Shown here piece by piece: positions 13,938 to 26,517 of a stretch of DNA of 64,000 nucleotides. This DNA comes from Nosema muscidifuracis (Eukaryota; Microsporidia; Nosematidae): assembly GCA_028335825.1 (NCBI GenBank), contig JAIOKI010000024.1:1-64000 (forward strand). The letters are read 5' to 3'. Below the pieces are notes generated by a model. It did no database searches and had not been told where the DNA came from. It worked only from the letters and a program-made list of their open reading frames with translations. The position numbers and the translations under genes were made by a program. Numbering within the stretch: the first letter of the stretch is position 1; each line of letters starts with the position of its first letter.

Positions 13938-14640
13938 TAAATGAAAATCATTATAAACAATCACTTAGTGCTTAAATATGATATGAAATTGGATACTTAA
14001 ATAACCAATTTATGTATAAATAATTCTGAAACTGAACACTATATTAATGATTTTCCAAGATGTATGATACAATTTAAAAGACATATTTTATGTAATCATA
14101 ATCGTGTTGCTGATTCATTTTCAAATATTCAATTTGATCATATTTGTCATGATTTGACAACTAATAATCTATTCTTATTAAAGAACTATGTATATTGTAA
14201 TAACTATAATATAAGAATTTCCGAAGTTGTAATGTACGATTATAAATAATATCATTTTAGTCAAAAATTAGGAGATAGAATTACGAAGGGAATCGAAAAT
14301 TTATGTAATGATGATTAATTACAATGTGCAGTATATGAACTAAAACAAGAATATCAAAATTATCCCAATTGTTTCATAAAACTTATTCAACTAATTTTTT
14401 TATAAATAAATGATATCTAAAAATCTATAGGGATTGATGAATTTAATTTAAAATTAGTATATTTTAAATTAGGTAATAGATCATTTAGAAATGTAATATC
14501 AATAATAAAAATTGATGAAATGCTTGATTATAATGAATATAAAAATATGTATGTTATATTTAGGGGTACATATTAGGAATATTTTAATTTTCAGTTTTTT
14601 AAGAATATATATTACAAATGTAAAAAAATCAAGAACAAAA
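13938..14640 (+). pseudogene. Decayed family B cysteine-rich membrane protein
   Basis: This is a dead paralogue of the gene at 34766-35641. An intact stretch at 14064-14249 reads CMIQFKRHILCNHN, then VADSFSNIQFDHICHD, then NNLFLLKNYVYC and RIS, matching the living gene residue by residue in order. Further downstream the blocks LGDRI, NLCND, LQCAVYELK and SIGIDEFNLKL also match, but stop codons separate them and a piece is missing between the NLCND and LQCA blocks. The first codons appear to have decayed as well. The nearest living relative by eye is the 34766 gene. It shows that family B has been gaining and losing copies here. Confidence 0.75.
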
Positions 14641-17199
14641 GCTTAAAGAAAATGTTTTATTAAAACTTAAAATTCATTGATATATTTTCTTTATCATCTT
14701 AATTGATATTTTGATAATAAATTTAATTTTGTATTGCTGTCCGTATGAACTAAATAGATACCATTTTTTAAAATATTAAAATTTACTTCTTTGAGTATTC
14801 TGATGATTAATCCACATTCAATTAATAAGTATATTTTAATGAGAAATTGAATTAGCTTTGTCTATCTCATCTATAAAAAAGTAATTTCAATTTCTTAAGA
14901 CTTCATAGAAGTGTCAGTATTTTCTTTTTTTCAGATCTATATACACATTTGAAGTTTGTTAAAATATCATTAAATTTATGTATTAAATCTAGATTTATAA
15001 TTGTAAAGGAATATTGAGTGATTGACATGAAGATCATAAATATGCATCTTTTATGATTTTATATATATTGTAAATTATGATCTTGTTATATTTTACTTAC
15101 ATATGCTCTTATTTCTACATTCATTGGACAATATACCCTTGTACAAAGAGAATAAATTATTTAATACTTCTATGTTTGATTAATTAAATAAATATATACT
15201 AAATGTGAGATTGCTTCTGTAATTTGATAAATCTTTTAGATTTAATTTACTAAATCAAATTCATGTATTAAAATATTTGATCAATATTATTAATATTATA
15301 GAATATATCAATCTAAAAGATATTTAGAAAAAATACAATTCTTCTTTATTTTTAGTAATATATCTTTATAAATTATATAATTTTCTTCTCTACTTTCTAT
15401 TAAATATTTTAACTTACCTTGATTAGTTTGTCATCATAATGAAACATACAAATAGTTTTATTAAAAAAGAAGAAAATGTCAATTGTAAAAATATATGTGT
15501 TACTATGATTTATGAAATAATTATTTTTTCTCTATGTGATATATGAAAGTTAAGTTGTATGATTTTTATCTAATATCAATATAATTATTTAAAAATAGAT
15601 AATCATCATTAAATTTGTAATTTTTTAATATCTTATATTGTCTATAAAATTATCTTCATCATGATGTAATGTATCATAAATCAATAGGTAAGTAATATTT
15701 ACTTAGAAGTTCTCTTTGATTACAAATAACCCTGAGATGAATTTTCTTTACTAAAAATAAACAAAATGTAAAAAAATAAAAAATTCAATATGGGTATGAA
15801 TTTTATTAATTTATTTCTGACAATATATATTAAAAATAACTTATGAAAAAATTTTAAAAATCTTTTTTATATACAAAACTTTGTAAATTAATATTATTTT
15901 AATAATATAAGGAAATTAAAATTTTATCAAAATTGACTATAATTCTTTGATACTTGTTAAACTTCTTTTATTAGATATAATCAGTAATTTTCTACAATAA
16001 CAATAGATAAAAATTTAATTGTCTTTTTGTGGTATTAAATACAGGGAGACTTTATGAACTAAGTAAGTTCTTTAAGATGCTGGTCTTTGAAAACTAAATA
16101 TGTAGGTTTGAAATTGGTGATTGTTTAGCCTGTGAGTTGAGACTGGTGTCTGTTTATGTTCTTATACATTGCAGCAAGTTAGATTTTTATAAATATATAT
16201 GAATTAATTTATAAACAATAAAAGAAACTTATTTATTGAAAAGATTTTTATCACAAAGATATTCTATTGTTTTATAGTTGATTACTATGAAAGTTCATTC
16301 ATTAGCTATTTAAGAAGTAATCTTAAATATTTTATTTTCCTTATTTGTATTTTTAATTTATAAATATATCATCTATTATATTGCATAACTCATCCTACAA
16401 TATATTTAATTATATCTGACCCTTGAAATAAAAACTAGTCCCTTATAAACATATAAATAATGATTTTTATTTGAAATATCATCCTTAGAAAATAAATGAT
16501 TTTATTGGATTTTCATATATGAATAATATTTTGTATCTATCTATATATTCTTTAAATCATTAACATATATAAAACATAAGAAATTCTAAAATATATAATT
16601 TTATCATTAATATAGTAGATGAATATATAATTTTATGCTATCTCTATAATATTACAAAATTAAGAAGATAATAATTTTTTTATTATTCTCTTGTCTATCT
16701 AATTCATATATAAATAATTTACATTTATTTTTTTTTAATCCCAAATAACAAAAATTTATTCCTGTTCTGAGAATGGAAACGTTTTATGTCTAGTCAACTG
16801 ATAACTTATATTTTTAAAAAATTTTACCCCAATATAATATTAATATATGTATAGAGAATTTTAGAAATAGTGCAGGTTTTCCTTTGACAAATTCAAGGAA
16901 TTTTCTCAAAATTGATTAATTCTAAACTATCAAATTTATAAGAAAACTGAATTATAGTGATTGTAAGAACAAATGCTTAAATATGTCTACTCTAGTTAGG
17001 TTTAACAAATATACAATAGAAAAGATGAATCCACTTAATATTATTAGAAACTTAAGTGAAGATTTTTATGTAAAATTATTTTTAGTTGAGATAAATGTAT
17101 TAAGAATTAAATCAGAAAGCTAGATATTAAATCATGAGAAATACTAATTATATTTTAGAGGAACTTAATAACTAAGCATGAAAAATGTATATGTAATAT
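14641..17199. other. Gene-free stretch
   Basis: No intact gene. Near 14860-14900 the minus strand gives an isolated string FFIDEIDKANS that looks like an AAA+ Walker B motif, but nothing around it supports a gene. A patch with more G+C near 16020-16160 is faintly similar to 10640-10760 and could be another scrap of the same element. Otherwise A+T-rich low-complexity sequence. Confidence 0.45.
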
Positions 17200-18250
17200 T
17201 TAACGATTATTTATAAATTTATATTAAGGAAATATCTTGTAAATGAATGTAATTAGATCTGATAAAGACTTAGATCATAATTTTTGAAAATAAAATAATG
17301 TATACATATAGATATGATAAGTTCATTAGAAGTGGTTAAGAAATTATGTAAATGATAGGAGAAAAAGATATATTACACTACATTACTAAATTATGATTAA
17401 AAATGGATATATCACATCAAAATAGTCATGGTTCAATAATGTAAGACTAGTGCTCAGAAATAATGAAATAATATTTCGACAAATTGAATAAGCTAATGAA
17501 AAAGGATATTTATTTTTTTGCTATATATAGATAATATATTGTAAAGAACATTTTATAGAATTTTTATAACAAGACATATAAGTAGCATAGAAATAGTTGT
17601 ATTGATACATACAGGTGATATAATAAAAAAAATTTGATCAAGCTGGTCTGATTGTGAATAACCCTAAAAATTATATTAAAACAGGTAGAGATCATAATGG
17701 CATTATTAAGAGTCTATAGGAGATTAACAAAGAATTATACAGATAAATGATATCTTTATAATAAGACGTGTGAAAATAAATTTTAATAAAGTGAAGGTTT
17801 AAAAAGATATTTCATATTCTAATAAATACCTAAGAGTAGTATTAAGTCATATATTAGATAATGAAGATACAAGCAGTAAAATTAAATCACTCATTTACAT
17901 AAAAAAATGTTATGTTTATCGCTGAAAATTTCTAATATTTTTCTGAGGATAGATTTTACTGATCATGTGTCTTAGAAGTTTTAACAGAATAATCACATGT
18001 CATGATTTCGATGAAATTTATCTGTAGAATCAAAAACGAAATATCACATGTTGATGTTTTCTCAAGTTTGATGAATAACGAACATAAAGTGAAACTTGGA
18101 AATGTAGATTATATTGAAAAATTTAAGATCTTATGGTAAGTTGGTTTAAAGAATTATAAAGCCAACATCTGAATAAATTTAGAAGTGACTAGAAAAATTC
18201 CTTATGTGCAAGAAGTATAGCATATTAAAAAATAATGGATTTAGATATTT
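17200..18250 (+). mobile_element. Decayed LINE-type (non-LTR) reverse transcriptase
   Basis: The plus strand reads as broken reverse-transcriptase pieces in the correct order. RSDKDLDHNF near 17255 resembles the K-A-Y/F-D-x-V-D-H block. KWLRNYVNDRRKR at about 17332-17370 matches the W-L-x-x-Y-L-x-N-R-x-Q block typical of non-LTR reverse transcriptases. HGSIM near 17428 stands at the Q-G-S-x-L-S-P site, followed by FDKLNKLM and IYFFA at 17505-17525, where F-A-Y-x-D-D is expected. AGLIVNNPK at 17640 and YLRVVLSHILDNEDTSSKIKS at 17828-17890 follow in the expected positions. Further coding-like sequence runs to about 18250. Many interruptions show it is dead. Ends and target-site duplications were not found. 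Confidence 0.5.
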
Positions 18251-21200
18251 TCGTGAATTAAGCTAGGTGACAATCTAGATTTTTATTCATTGGTTTATAT
18301 AAGAAGTAAATCATTTTTCAATTAGTACAATAGACAGATGAATTTATATAATATTGACTAAGCCCATAGAAAATTTATTGTTCAAACATTTATCTTTGAC
18401 TGTAAAAATTAGAAAGTATATTTTAGAAGAGGAAATAATATCACACTACTTCTTTGTATCATTATAATTCTAATATGAAATATATTGATAAATATTATTA
18501 ATATTAGATTAGATAATGTAATAAAAGTAGAAATGTAGGGAAGATTTTTTTCACTAATTTAAAAAGATTTAATATGCATTAAATATAAACTTTATTAAGG
18601 TAAATGACGATCTAGATTTGTGAATGTATTGTTATTTTAAGTTTCGATATATTTGTTAAAAGTAAATTACTCATCAAGATTGATTTATACCTCTTAATTT
18701 CAAGTGTTGTGATATGATCTTGTCATCGTACAATATTTTTACTATAATCATTAAAGCTTATCATCAAATGTTTGAATTCTATAGAATTTGATGTTAAGAT
18801 ATTAAAGTTCATCTCGATTAGAGCATATATAATTTTTTAATCAAATAACACTACTAATAGATATATTAATGATAATATTTTACCTTATAAATGTCTATTT
18901 ATTGTTAATTAGATTTTTACTCTATATTATAATAATGTAAAATTATTATAAATGAAATATTACGTATCTCTAACATGACAAGTCAAGGTGTATAAAATAT
19001 TTTATATAGTTTAGTATATATGCTATTTATTTATTCACATTATATCTTAATAATTTTTATCCACCCTCACTTTATAATATCATAAATTAATCATTCGTTT
19101 AATTGAGTTTTATAATCATAGATTTCACAAAAGTTAAATATTCACCTTTTTTACTTTAATTTACTAAGGTTATTCTTCCTTAGAAGTATTTTCTCTAATA
19201 TAGACATTTAATTAGATTTATGACATGGAATGATTAAATGTTTTATTTATATGTGAGACGTAATCTGACATCTTCTAATTATTTTCTTACAGAATCTTAA
19301 ATACAATATTGGTCATGTAAGTTTGTAAATATAATTATTTTCACTTCATATATCTGTAATTATATATTTTTCATCATGCATATATTTGTGTTTATTAATT
19401 GTTAATATAATTGTAAATTTAATGGACTTGTTTGGTATATTAAATGATAATAAATATAAAAGTATGTATTTTCTTTTTTATGTTTATATTTGAACTAATA
19501 TTAAATTGTACAATTATCTCAATCCATGTCAGATTAATTTTATCTTCTTATTAGTCTTTTGAGTATAACATGCATATTTCTTATTCACTCATAATTTAAT
19601 TTTTCAACATTTCTATTACATTTAATTTGACTCATAAAGCCCTTGAACCTTCATTGAATATATCAATTCCAAGAAAAATGCTTTTTTTGATATTATTTAA
19701 TGGTTTTGTATTATTTTTAATATCAATTAAATATAACTAAGATTCATCATATATCTACACATTGTAATTTTTAATATCTTAGATGCCTAATTTGTTATCA
19801 ATTTAAAAAATAGATTTTTAATTTTTTAATTAAACATTGATTTGTTTGTATCTTAGTATGCTTACATCAATTTAAATAAAAATCTATATAGGTCTTTATC
19901 ATATAGACACTAACCTATACACATAAAAAAATGATTTGTATATCAGAATTTCACAATTCTAAATCTCTAAAAGAATCTTGAATCTATTGACATTTTTATT
20001 TCTGTCAGTGGGGTGTAATCGTATATTATACAGATCATCTTTAAAATTATAAACTATTCTCATAATATTAGGTAATATATTTATATAACCATAAAGAAAT
20101 TATTTAAGATGAAAATATTTATGTTTCTTTAAATGACTTATTTTATTCAGCCATGTAGCTTTTAAATGATAATTAAATATTTCATTAGTCTTTTTATTTC
20201 ATATTTATATGTTCTTAATATTTTTTAACACATAAAATATTTAATGATTCTACGATATTTTTGATAGAAAATCATGTTTCTGTAACCTTCATAATTTTAT
20301 TCTTTTACATGATATTATTTCTTCTGTGTTTATCTTAAGATTATATAAATCTCTTTTTTTTTTGATTCTTAACGCACATATTATTTTTTATGTTCGACTA
20401 TATGAAGATTTTCGGCATTATAAAAATCAATTAATTTACCATGAGAGAAAATCTTTAAATATGAGATGATAATTAAATAAAAATACTTCTGATAAGTTAT
20501 TTGAATATTGTGCTTATTGATTCAATTGACTAATCGAATGCTATAATTTAACATTTAATACAGCTATAATAATCACTCATATTTAATTTTTATTAACTCT
20601 ATAAATTCAAATTACGTCTTTTATATATAGCTATTCCTTATAGGTGTACTACATTCTATCATCTAGAGAGTGTTAATTGAATATATCATTCATTTATAAC
20701 TTATTAGGAAAAAATATCAGAATCTTTTTAAAGATTTTATATGATGTTAATTAAAATTAAACGTATAATTTTATTTTAACTTGTAAACATATAATGACAA
20801 ACTATCTAACTTAAAAGTGGTATATTTTAACTATTTCAATGATGTATTGAATAAGAAATTTTAGATTTTAAAACACTAATCTTTTCATGAGGATATATAC
20901 AAAATCATTAGAAAACTAGTAATATGAAGAGAACAAAATCTATTTTTTGGAAATACGAGAAATGATATTTTGAGTAAAAAGAATAGCTAAATATTATATA
21001 TTTAAGATAGGATTATGAATTATGATCATAAGAACTAATAACGAGATAAATATTAATATTATCTAATTAAACTATTTATCAGGTTATTTTACTATAAATC
21101 TTAAAAGTCAATATAAAATATAAAAAAGATGATATTTTTTATAGAACATTAATAATTTTCTACTAAAATGATAACCTGGTTTAGTTTCCATAACTCTTCT

Positions 21201-22334
21201 ATACATAAATTCATTTTTTATTAATTTCTTAAATCTTCATTTAGATGTACATGTCTTTTTATACAGATCATTAATATTATGACTCAGTATTTATTTATTC
21301 ATGTCATGATTTTATAAATTTTTTGATAGATGAGACATTGAACATCACATATTAATAATGTCAATTATTTTCATTATTTTGTAATATTTTAATAGTTCAA
21401 TGAATATGTAAAATAATTACCAAAAGATTAAATAATACAATTTAATATAAATTCTTAGATATATTAAGCATATAATAATTATCCTTTGAATAAAAATAAA
21501 ATTAGTACTATTTATGATAAGCATATTCTGTTCTTCACTTCTTTTATCTCCTATATTTGAACAACTAGTTGATAGAAATATGAGTGAAGTATCTTTAAGT
21601 AACATTTAATGTTAAAATCTATGAGATTATACAAGGTTCTTTTGATATAACAAAAAATGATTATACACTTATTTATAGGAAAATATCATTGACCAGTTAT
21701 TTGTATAAAATAATTGTAGATTTAAGTAAATTACTTATCTAGATGATATGCATTTATACTCAATTTTTATTATCTTAATTGATGGAAGTAGTCAATGATA
21801 CTCTAAAGATTTTAGATATGATATAAGAAACAACAAGATTGCGCTTGCAAGAAGATAATATAAAGATTCTTTCTATATAAATTATTTTATAAGTATATCT
21901 TTTTTTATCAATATGTAATTTTTGGGGACTGATACGTCTATAAAGAAACAAAGTCAATTACTTGGATCAGTTTAAGTTTTCTTGCTGATTTGATTTATCA
22001 GTCCAAATAATTATAAAAAGGAACCCCAGAAGAATAAATATGTTTTTCAGCAACAATTCTTCATACAACACAAAGGAAAAAAATAAGAAAAAGAATATAT
22101 TTGTATTTTATTTTCTACAAGATATAAATATTTTCTGTAATAACTCAATTAACTACCATCAATACTTTTTTTAGATATGAAAAAATGTTAGATTTAATCC
22201 AATAATTCATATTGCTCACTATTTAATTTTTGGTTTTAGAGCATAAAAAAATAAATACAAAATATTAGTATATGTCAACAATTACTAAATAATGTATTTT
22301 TATTTAATAAATAGTTAAAAATAAAATAAATTGT
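18251..22334. other. Gene-free stretch
   Basis: No convincing gene in about 4 kb. From about 19050 to 20400 the plus strand is pyrimidine-rich, which may mark a decayed minus-strand element, but no domain could be named. Short minus-strand frames at 21417-21605 and 21775-21957 have no start signal and no recognisable content. A short dispersed repeat lies at 21961-22075 (listed separately). Confidence 0.45.
21961..22075 (+). repeat. Dispersed repeat, copy 1 of 2
   Basis: About 115 bases are shared with 36368-36485: TTGGATCA near the start, then an AGGAACCCC box, then an AATAAATAT-T-rich segment, then ATTCTTC and TACAACA at the end, in the same order and spacing. Both copies are in the same orientation. 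Identity was judged by eye. It may be the end of an unrecognised mobile element or a small RNA gene. Confidence 0.5.
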
Positions 22335-23987
22335 TTAATTAATATTTTGTTTATGATCATCTAACAATTTATAAATATCATCATAAATAACTTCAGTCTG
22401 ACTATTGGAATTTTTATAAATAATTAAATTACATAATTCTGATTCAATATCTTTGTGTATTATCGAATAAATATCACATGCATGTGTAGAGTTTTTTCCA
22501 TTTAGAAAAATCTTAGCAAGAAATTCATTTATGCAAAGAATAATGTGATCAAAAGTATTCTTTGATTTTTTTTCTACACTTTCGATGAATTTAAATAGCA
22601 TCAATGTATCATTAGAAAGATTATTGCTATATTTTCTTTTCTTATACATATCACACATTTCAAAATACATTAATAGATCAAAAAAGACACTTGAAATATT
22701 ATCATGTTTATAACTAATTTCATCAATGATAAAATGAGAAAGTTTTTCATAATATTCAGATTCAGAACTATCTTTTCTCAATCTTAAATTAACGTAATCA
22801 AAGTTTATATTATTATCACATTTTTCAACTAGACCTAAGGTGAATAGAATTTCATACATTATCAGATTTCTAGCTTTTCCTTTATTAGATAATATACTTA
22901 TTAAAATATCCTTGTATAATTTACTATCTTTTATAAAATAAAAAAATCTTAAAATACTTTCAATATTTTCTACGCTGCTATTTTGACAAGTTTCGAAAAA
23001 ATTATTTATTTCTGCAAGAACATTTTTATTGATACACTTATTCTTTTTGAAATAAGAACGCCACTTAAAAAATATTTTATCATTAAATAATCCCACTTGT
23101 TGATTTTGAAGTCTTTTTTTACTAGAGTTAAATAAAGATTTAAAATGGTTTAAAATATTATTTTGAACAAACAAGCTTTTTTCATTAGATCTAGTTATTT
23201 TTCTGCAGTTATCAAATTTTCTTGCTCTTAATTCAACTGTATTATCTTTCCTATCGATATAAATACGGGAAATATTTATTAATGATAACAATCGTAATAT
23301 TTCGTTTAATTCTTCTCCCCTATAATTACCATAATTTTTGATATGATACTCTAGATATTTTTTGTAATTAAATTCATTCATGTCTATATTGTATATATAT
23401 CTATTTTTATTATCTGAGATTAAACTAAAATTAAATTCAAGATGATCACAACACTTTAAATATCTTAGATTAGAACAAGATTTTCTATTATTGTCTGACT
23501 TTTTTAAAGATGGATTATTTTTCACGTATTTATTATATACTAAGTATGACTTAGTATCTACATCATCATTAATATAACGAGAATAATCTGAAAGATTTTT
23601 CATTAAATTAGAGATTATATCTGCATATTTATTAGTTTCGTCATTTTTTACAATATAAAAGGACTTATTTTTATCTGAAAATCTGTATACAATTTCAATA
23701 AATTTTTTTTTCAATTCATCTTTAAAATCAAAATTATCATCTAGATACTTATTTAAGCTAATAGTAATTTCTTTTGTAAATTCTCCTAATGTATCGTATC
23801 TTGTGATAACAATCCGTGATTTACGGATCTTTATTACATGCATTGGATGATTACAGTCTTTGCTTATAAATACAAAATCTCCTGAATCAGTTTTCTCCGA
23901 AATTATTTTAGATAAATCTTCTCGTATTTTTTTTGCAAAATTAGATGTAGCAATTGATATTAAATATAGTAAAGCAAAAAATTTCAT
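22335..23987 (-). CDS. Family A secreted protein, function unknown
   Basis: The protein has 550 residues when read from the ATG at 23987. That start is chosen because a CCCC run lies just upstream (23991-23994) and because it gives a clean signal peptide (MKFFALLYLISIATSNFA); a longer reading would begin at a TTG inside the C-run region. The mature part is charged and lysine-rich with no membrane span. It aligns with the protein at 8320-9945 over the first 150 residues (SGDF, HVIK, LDDNFDFKDELKKKF, KNLSDYSRY) and again in the C-terminal half (LMYFEMCDMY). Six or more cysteines are scattered, more than in its paralogues. No domain is recognised; export to the host interface or envelope is inference. 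Confidence 0.82.
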   Translation of the reverse strand: MKFFALLYLISIATSNFAKKIREDLSKIISEKTDSGDFVFISKDCNHPMHVIKIRKSRIVITRYDTLGEFTKEITISLNKYLDDNFDFKDELKKKFIEIVYRFSDKNKSFYIVKNDETNKYADIISNLMKNLSDYSRYINDDVDTKSYLVYNKYVKNNPSLKKSDNNRKSCSNLRYLKCCDHLEFNFSLISDNKNRYIYNIDMNEFNYKKYLEYHIKNYGNYRGEELNEILRLLSLINISRIYIDRKDNTVELRARKFDNCRKITRSNEKSLFVQNNILNHFKSLFNSSKKRLQNQQVGLFNDKIFFKWRSYFKKNKCINKNVLAEINNFFETCQNSSVENIESILRFFYFIKDSKLYKDILISILSNKGKARNLIMYEILFTLGLVEKCDNNINFDYVNLRLRKDSSESEYYEKLSHFIIDEISYKHDNISSVFFDLLMYFEMCDMYKKRKYSNNLSNDTLMLFKFIESVEKKSKNTFDHIILCINEFLAKIFLNGKNSTHACDIYSIIHKDIESELCNLIIYKNSNSQTEVIYDDIYKLLDDHKQNIN

Positions 23988-23990
23988 GAT

Positions 23991-23994
23991 GGGG
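23991..23994 (-). promoter_or_regulatory. Start-proximal CCCC motif
   Basis: A C-run on the minus strand three bases before the ATG at 23987 fits the microsporidian start-proximal motif and decides the start of the family A gene. Confidence 0.6.
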
Positions 23995-24300
23995 TAAAAA
24001 AATTTCAAATTTATATTTTTACAAATAAATTAATTTTTGTTTAATTTAAAATTGACAAATAAAAAATCATTGATGTGTTAAAAATGAAGAAATAAAGATA
24101 TAGTATTATATCCACATGTATTTTTATTTATATTTTAATTTATCAATTAATTAGTTATTTCTTAATAATTAACTGATAAAATAATATTAACTATTTATTC
24201 AATTTATCAAGGATAATATTATAAATAGCATAAGAAAATATAACCCATTCCATCTAAGAGCAATCAAGAGAATAAACATTTATTTAAAACTATTTATAAA

Positions 24301-24405
24301 CAAAGCTTGTAAAGGAAAGCCAGCGAACGATGTATTAGTTCTTTAAAATATTACTTTAGAACAGACCGCATTTCTGGGCAGTACTCCAAAAGAATTCTAA
24401 TTTTT
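24301..24405. other. Island of higher G+C content, unexplained
   Basis: About 100 bases (with AAAGCCAGCGAACG and CATTTCTGGGCAGTACTCC) stand out from surroundings that are almost pure A/T. No tRNA or spliceosomal RNA signature was recognised. On the minus strand a short protein-like reading exists, so a decayed coding fragment is possible; a small RNA is the alternative. Confidence 0.3.
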
Positions 24406-25094
24406 GTATTAAAATTGAATAATTTTTAATTTAAAAACTATAAGAATATATTTTTGAAATATTTTATTGTAGTTAGAAAATAATAAATTTATCATAATTA
24501 ATATAATATTTTATTTTTATGTAATTGTTGTGTAATTTTAATTTACAAATAAAAATTTATCATTAAATTAAAAATATATCAAACATTTATATATGTCAGA
24601 AAAAGAGATAATAATTTTCTATGTGTAATTATAATTCTTATGATTAAATAAATTAAATTTTATAAATTCAAGATGTTTGATTGATAATAATAAATTAAAA
24701 ATTACGTATTTAAATTCTGAGTTTTTAATTTATAATTTGAGAATGGAAAATATTAATACTCCAATAAATTATATAACAATATAGATTGAAAATTTAAATA
24801 CTTTATTATTGTTAGAAAAGTAGAATTTCATCTTTTATTTATAGTTGATTATATATAGATAACTTTATTGTTTCTTTGTAATTTACTAATATTAAACATA
24901 TATTTAACTTAAAGAAAGTAATTTCAAAAATATAATTTCGTAACTTAAATTAATATTTCAAACAAAATTCCAGCCAAATTACAAATTCAAGACTTAATAG
25001 GTATGAAGATTATGCACATAAAATGTTACGTTATATCAAGACTCAACAAAAAAAATTGGAATGATTCTTCTATAATTTGTATATAATAAAACTT

Positions 25095-25134
25095 TTTGTT
25101 ATCATCTTACGAAATACCACGTGGTCATAACAAA
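25095..25134. repeat. Short inverted repeat around a CCACGTGG palindrome
   Basis: TTTGTTAT at 25095-25102 is the inverse complement of ATAACAAA at 25127-25134, and the loop contains the palindrome CCACGTGG at 25117-25124. It lies several hundred bases upstream of the MULE remnant. It could be a hairpin or a protein-binding site; chance is possible in DNA this A/T-rich. Confidence 0.3.
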
Positions 25135-25669
25135 TTTTATATATAATAATATAACATAACAGAATATTTTTTGTAAAGAAATTTATTTATTATGTTTCTT
25201 TTTCTTAATGCTCTAAACTTATTATGAGATACTTGCACATGAATTCTGTTGATGCAAAATCAATTCATTATTCTATATAATATAATTACTTAGTCCTAAA
25301 TGTCATTCGAACTGATTTCTAAGAATACTCATCATTATACCAGATTTTGTACTAGACATATCTTTAGATCACTACTGTACTGTAACCATACATTCTTTGT
25401 TAATATTTTCAGTAATATTCCAAAATGACAAATAAATTACCCCTTTTTATGAATTTCTATTGAATAAACAACATAAAGGAAATGAAATTTTAGATATATA
25501 TTATTACATCTATATACAAAGGGGACAATGTACCAATAGAAAAATTTATTGACAATTCTTCAATTTATATCGTAATGTAAGAGCAACCATTTTTAATGTT
25601 GACTTATTTAATCAAGTTTTGTGTATATTCGTACTACTGATTTCTTAAATTTTAAATGAAGAGAAATAT

Positions 25670-26130
25670 TTGCTGATTCATTATTTGTATAAGCTACATT
25701 ATAGACTTGTTTATGAAACAATGACAAGAATTATATTATTTTATACTGTAAAAGTCTCTATGTATGGATTGAAGTTTGATTGTATGCCATTTACATGTAT
25801 TTTAGATTCAGATAATTTTGATATTACTGAATTAAACTTATCAGATGACAGAAACTTCATCTTATTTGTGGATAAAAGATGGTTGTTGTTTGTGATATAG
25901 AATATTTATTAAGGTTTTCTTCAAGTAGTTTCTATTAGTACATATCATACCTGGATATTATAAATGACATAGCTTTCTTATGATCTATTGTTTTCTTTTA
26001 CTGAAACTTATGTTAATGTCTTTAGTCTAGAAAAATACTCTCTAGAAATCATCTAGTAGATTTTGAAGAAGTCTATTATTTGCTTAGATATGGGTTTTTT
26101 TCACTTTGGACAAGCTATATGATTAGACAT
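25670..26130 (+). mobile_element. Decayed Mutator-like (MULE) transposase fragment
   Basis: Pieces of a MULE transposase core occur in order: LDSDNFDITELNL (near 25805-25840), NFILFVD, SSSFY near 25930, then a YCFLLLKL stretch near 25985 that corresponds to the Y-x-L-x-NK-T block, and finally GFFHFGQAI at 26093-26119. The last string is the hallmark in which MULE transposases carry a (C/G)-x-x-FH-x-x-QA-(I/V) motif between the second and third catalytic residues. The minus-strand copy at the left edge matches at nucleotide level. The reading is interrupted many times, so the element is dead. Its ends were not identified, and the sequence back to about 25200 may belong to it. Confidence 0.68.
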
Positions 26131-26517
26131 TGTTAGTAATTGAAAATGATAGAGGAAGAAGTGTAAAAAATATAATGATTTCTTTATTTATATAATATAA
26201 AGAGGAACATTAATTTTAAGACAGTATTTTATGTATCTAAATATCTATATTTTAATAGGTATAATTATAAGAGTCATAAACCAATTAATTAATAAATTAA
26301 CTTAAAAATATTTTACAGATGAAGGCAAAGATAATCTTATAAATATATTAAAACTTAATTTATGACTAATTTCTTTAAGCACTTATTTATATTAAACTGA
26401 CAAATTAAATTTATATCATTAAACAGTTAAATAGAATTTATTGTATACAAACTATTTCATTTATACTGATATAGATACCCCTTTAAAGGTATTTAAAGAA
26501 TTTTATTACAGTATTTT

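Larger units (their letters stand above)
23995..25669. other. Gene-free stretch
   Basis: No gene. It contains an island of higher G+C content at 24301-24405 and a small hairpin at 25095-25134 (both listed). The sequence from about 25200 may be the upstream part of the MULE remnant that is recognisable from 25670. Confidence 0.45.

Noticed and set aside
14860-14900. Isolated minus-strand string FFIDEIDKANS resembling an AAA+ Walker B motif
   Set aside because: No Walker A or other AAA+ block is found on the same strand nearby and the frame is short; probably chance or an unidentifiable decayed fragment.
23988-24008. N-terminal extension of the minus-strand family A gene
   Set aside because: It would begin with TTG and read through the CCCC start motif; the ATG at 23987 is preferred.
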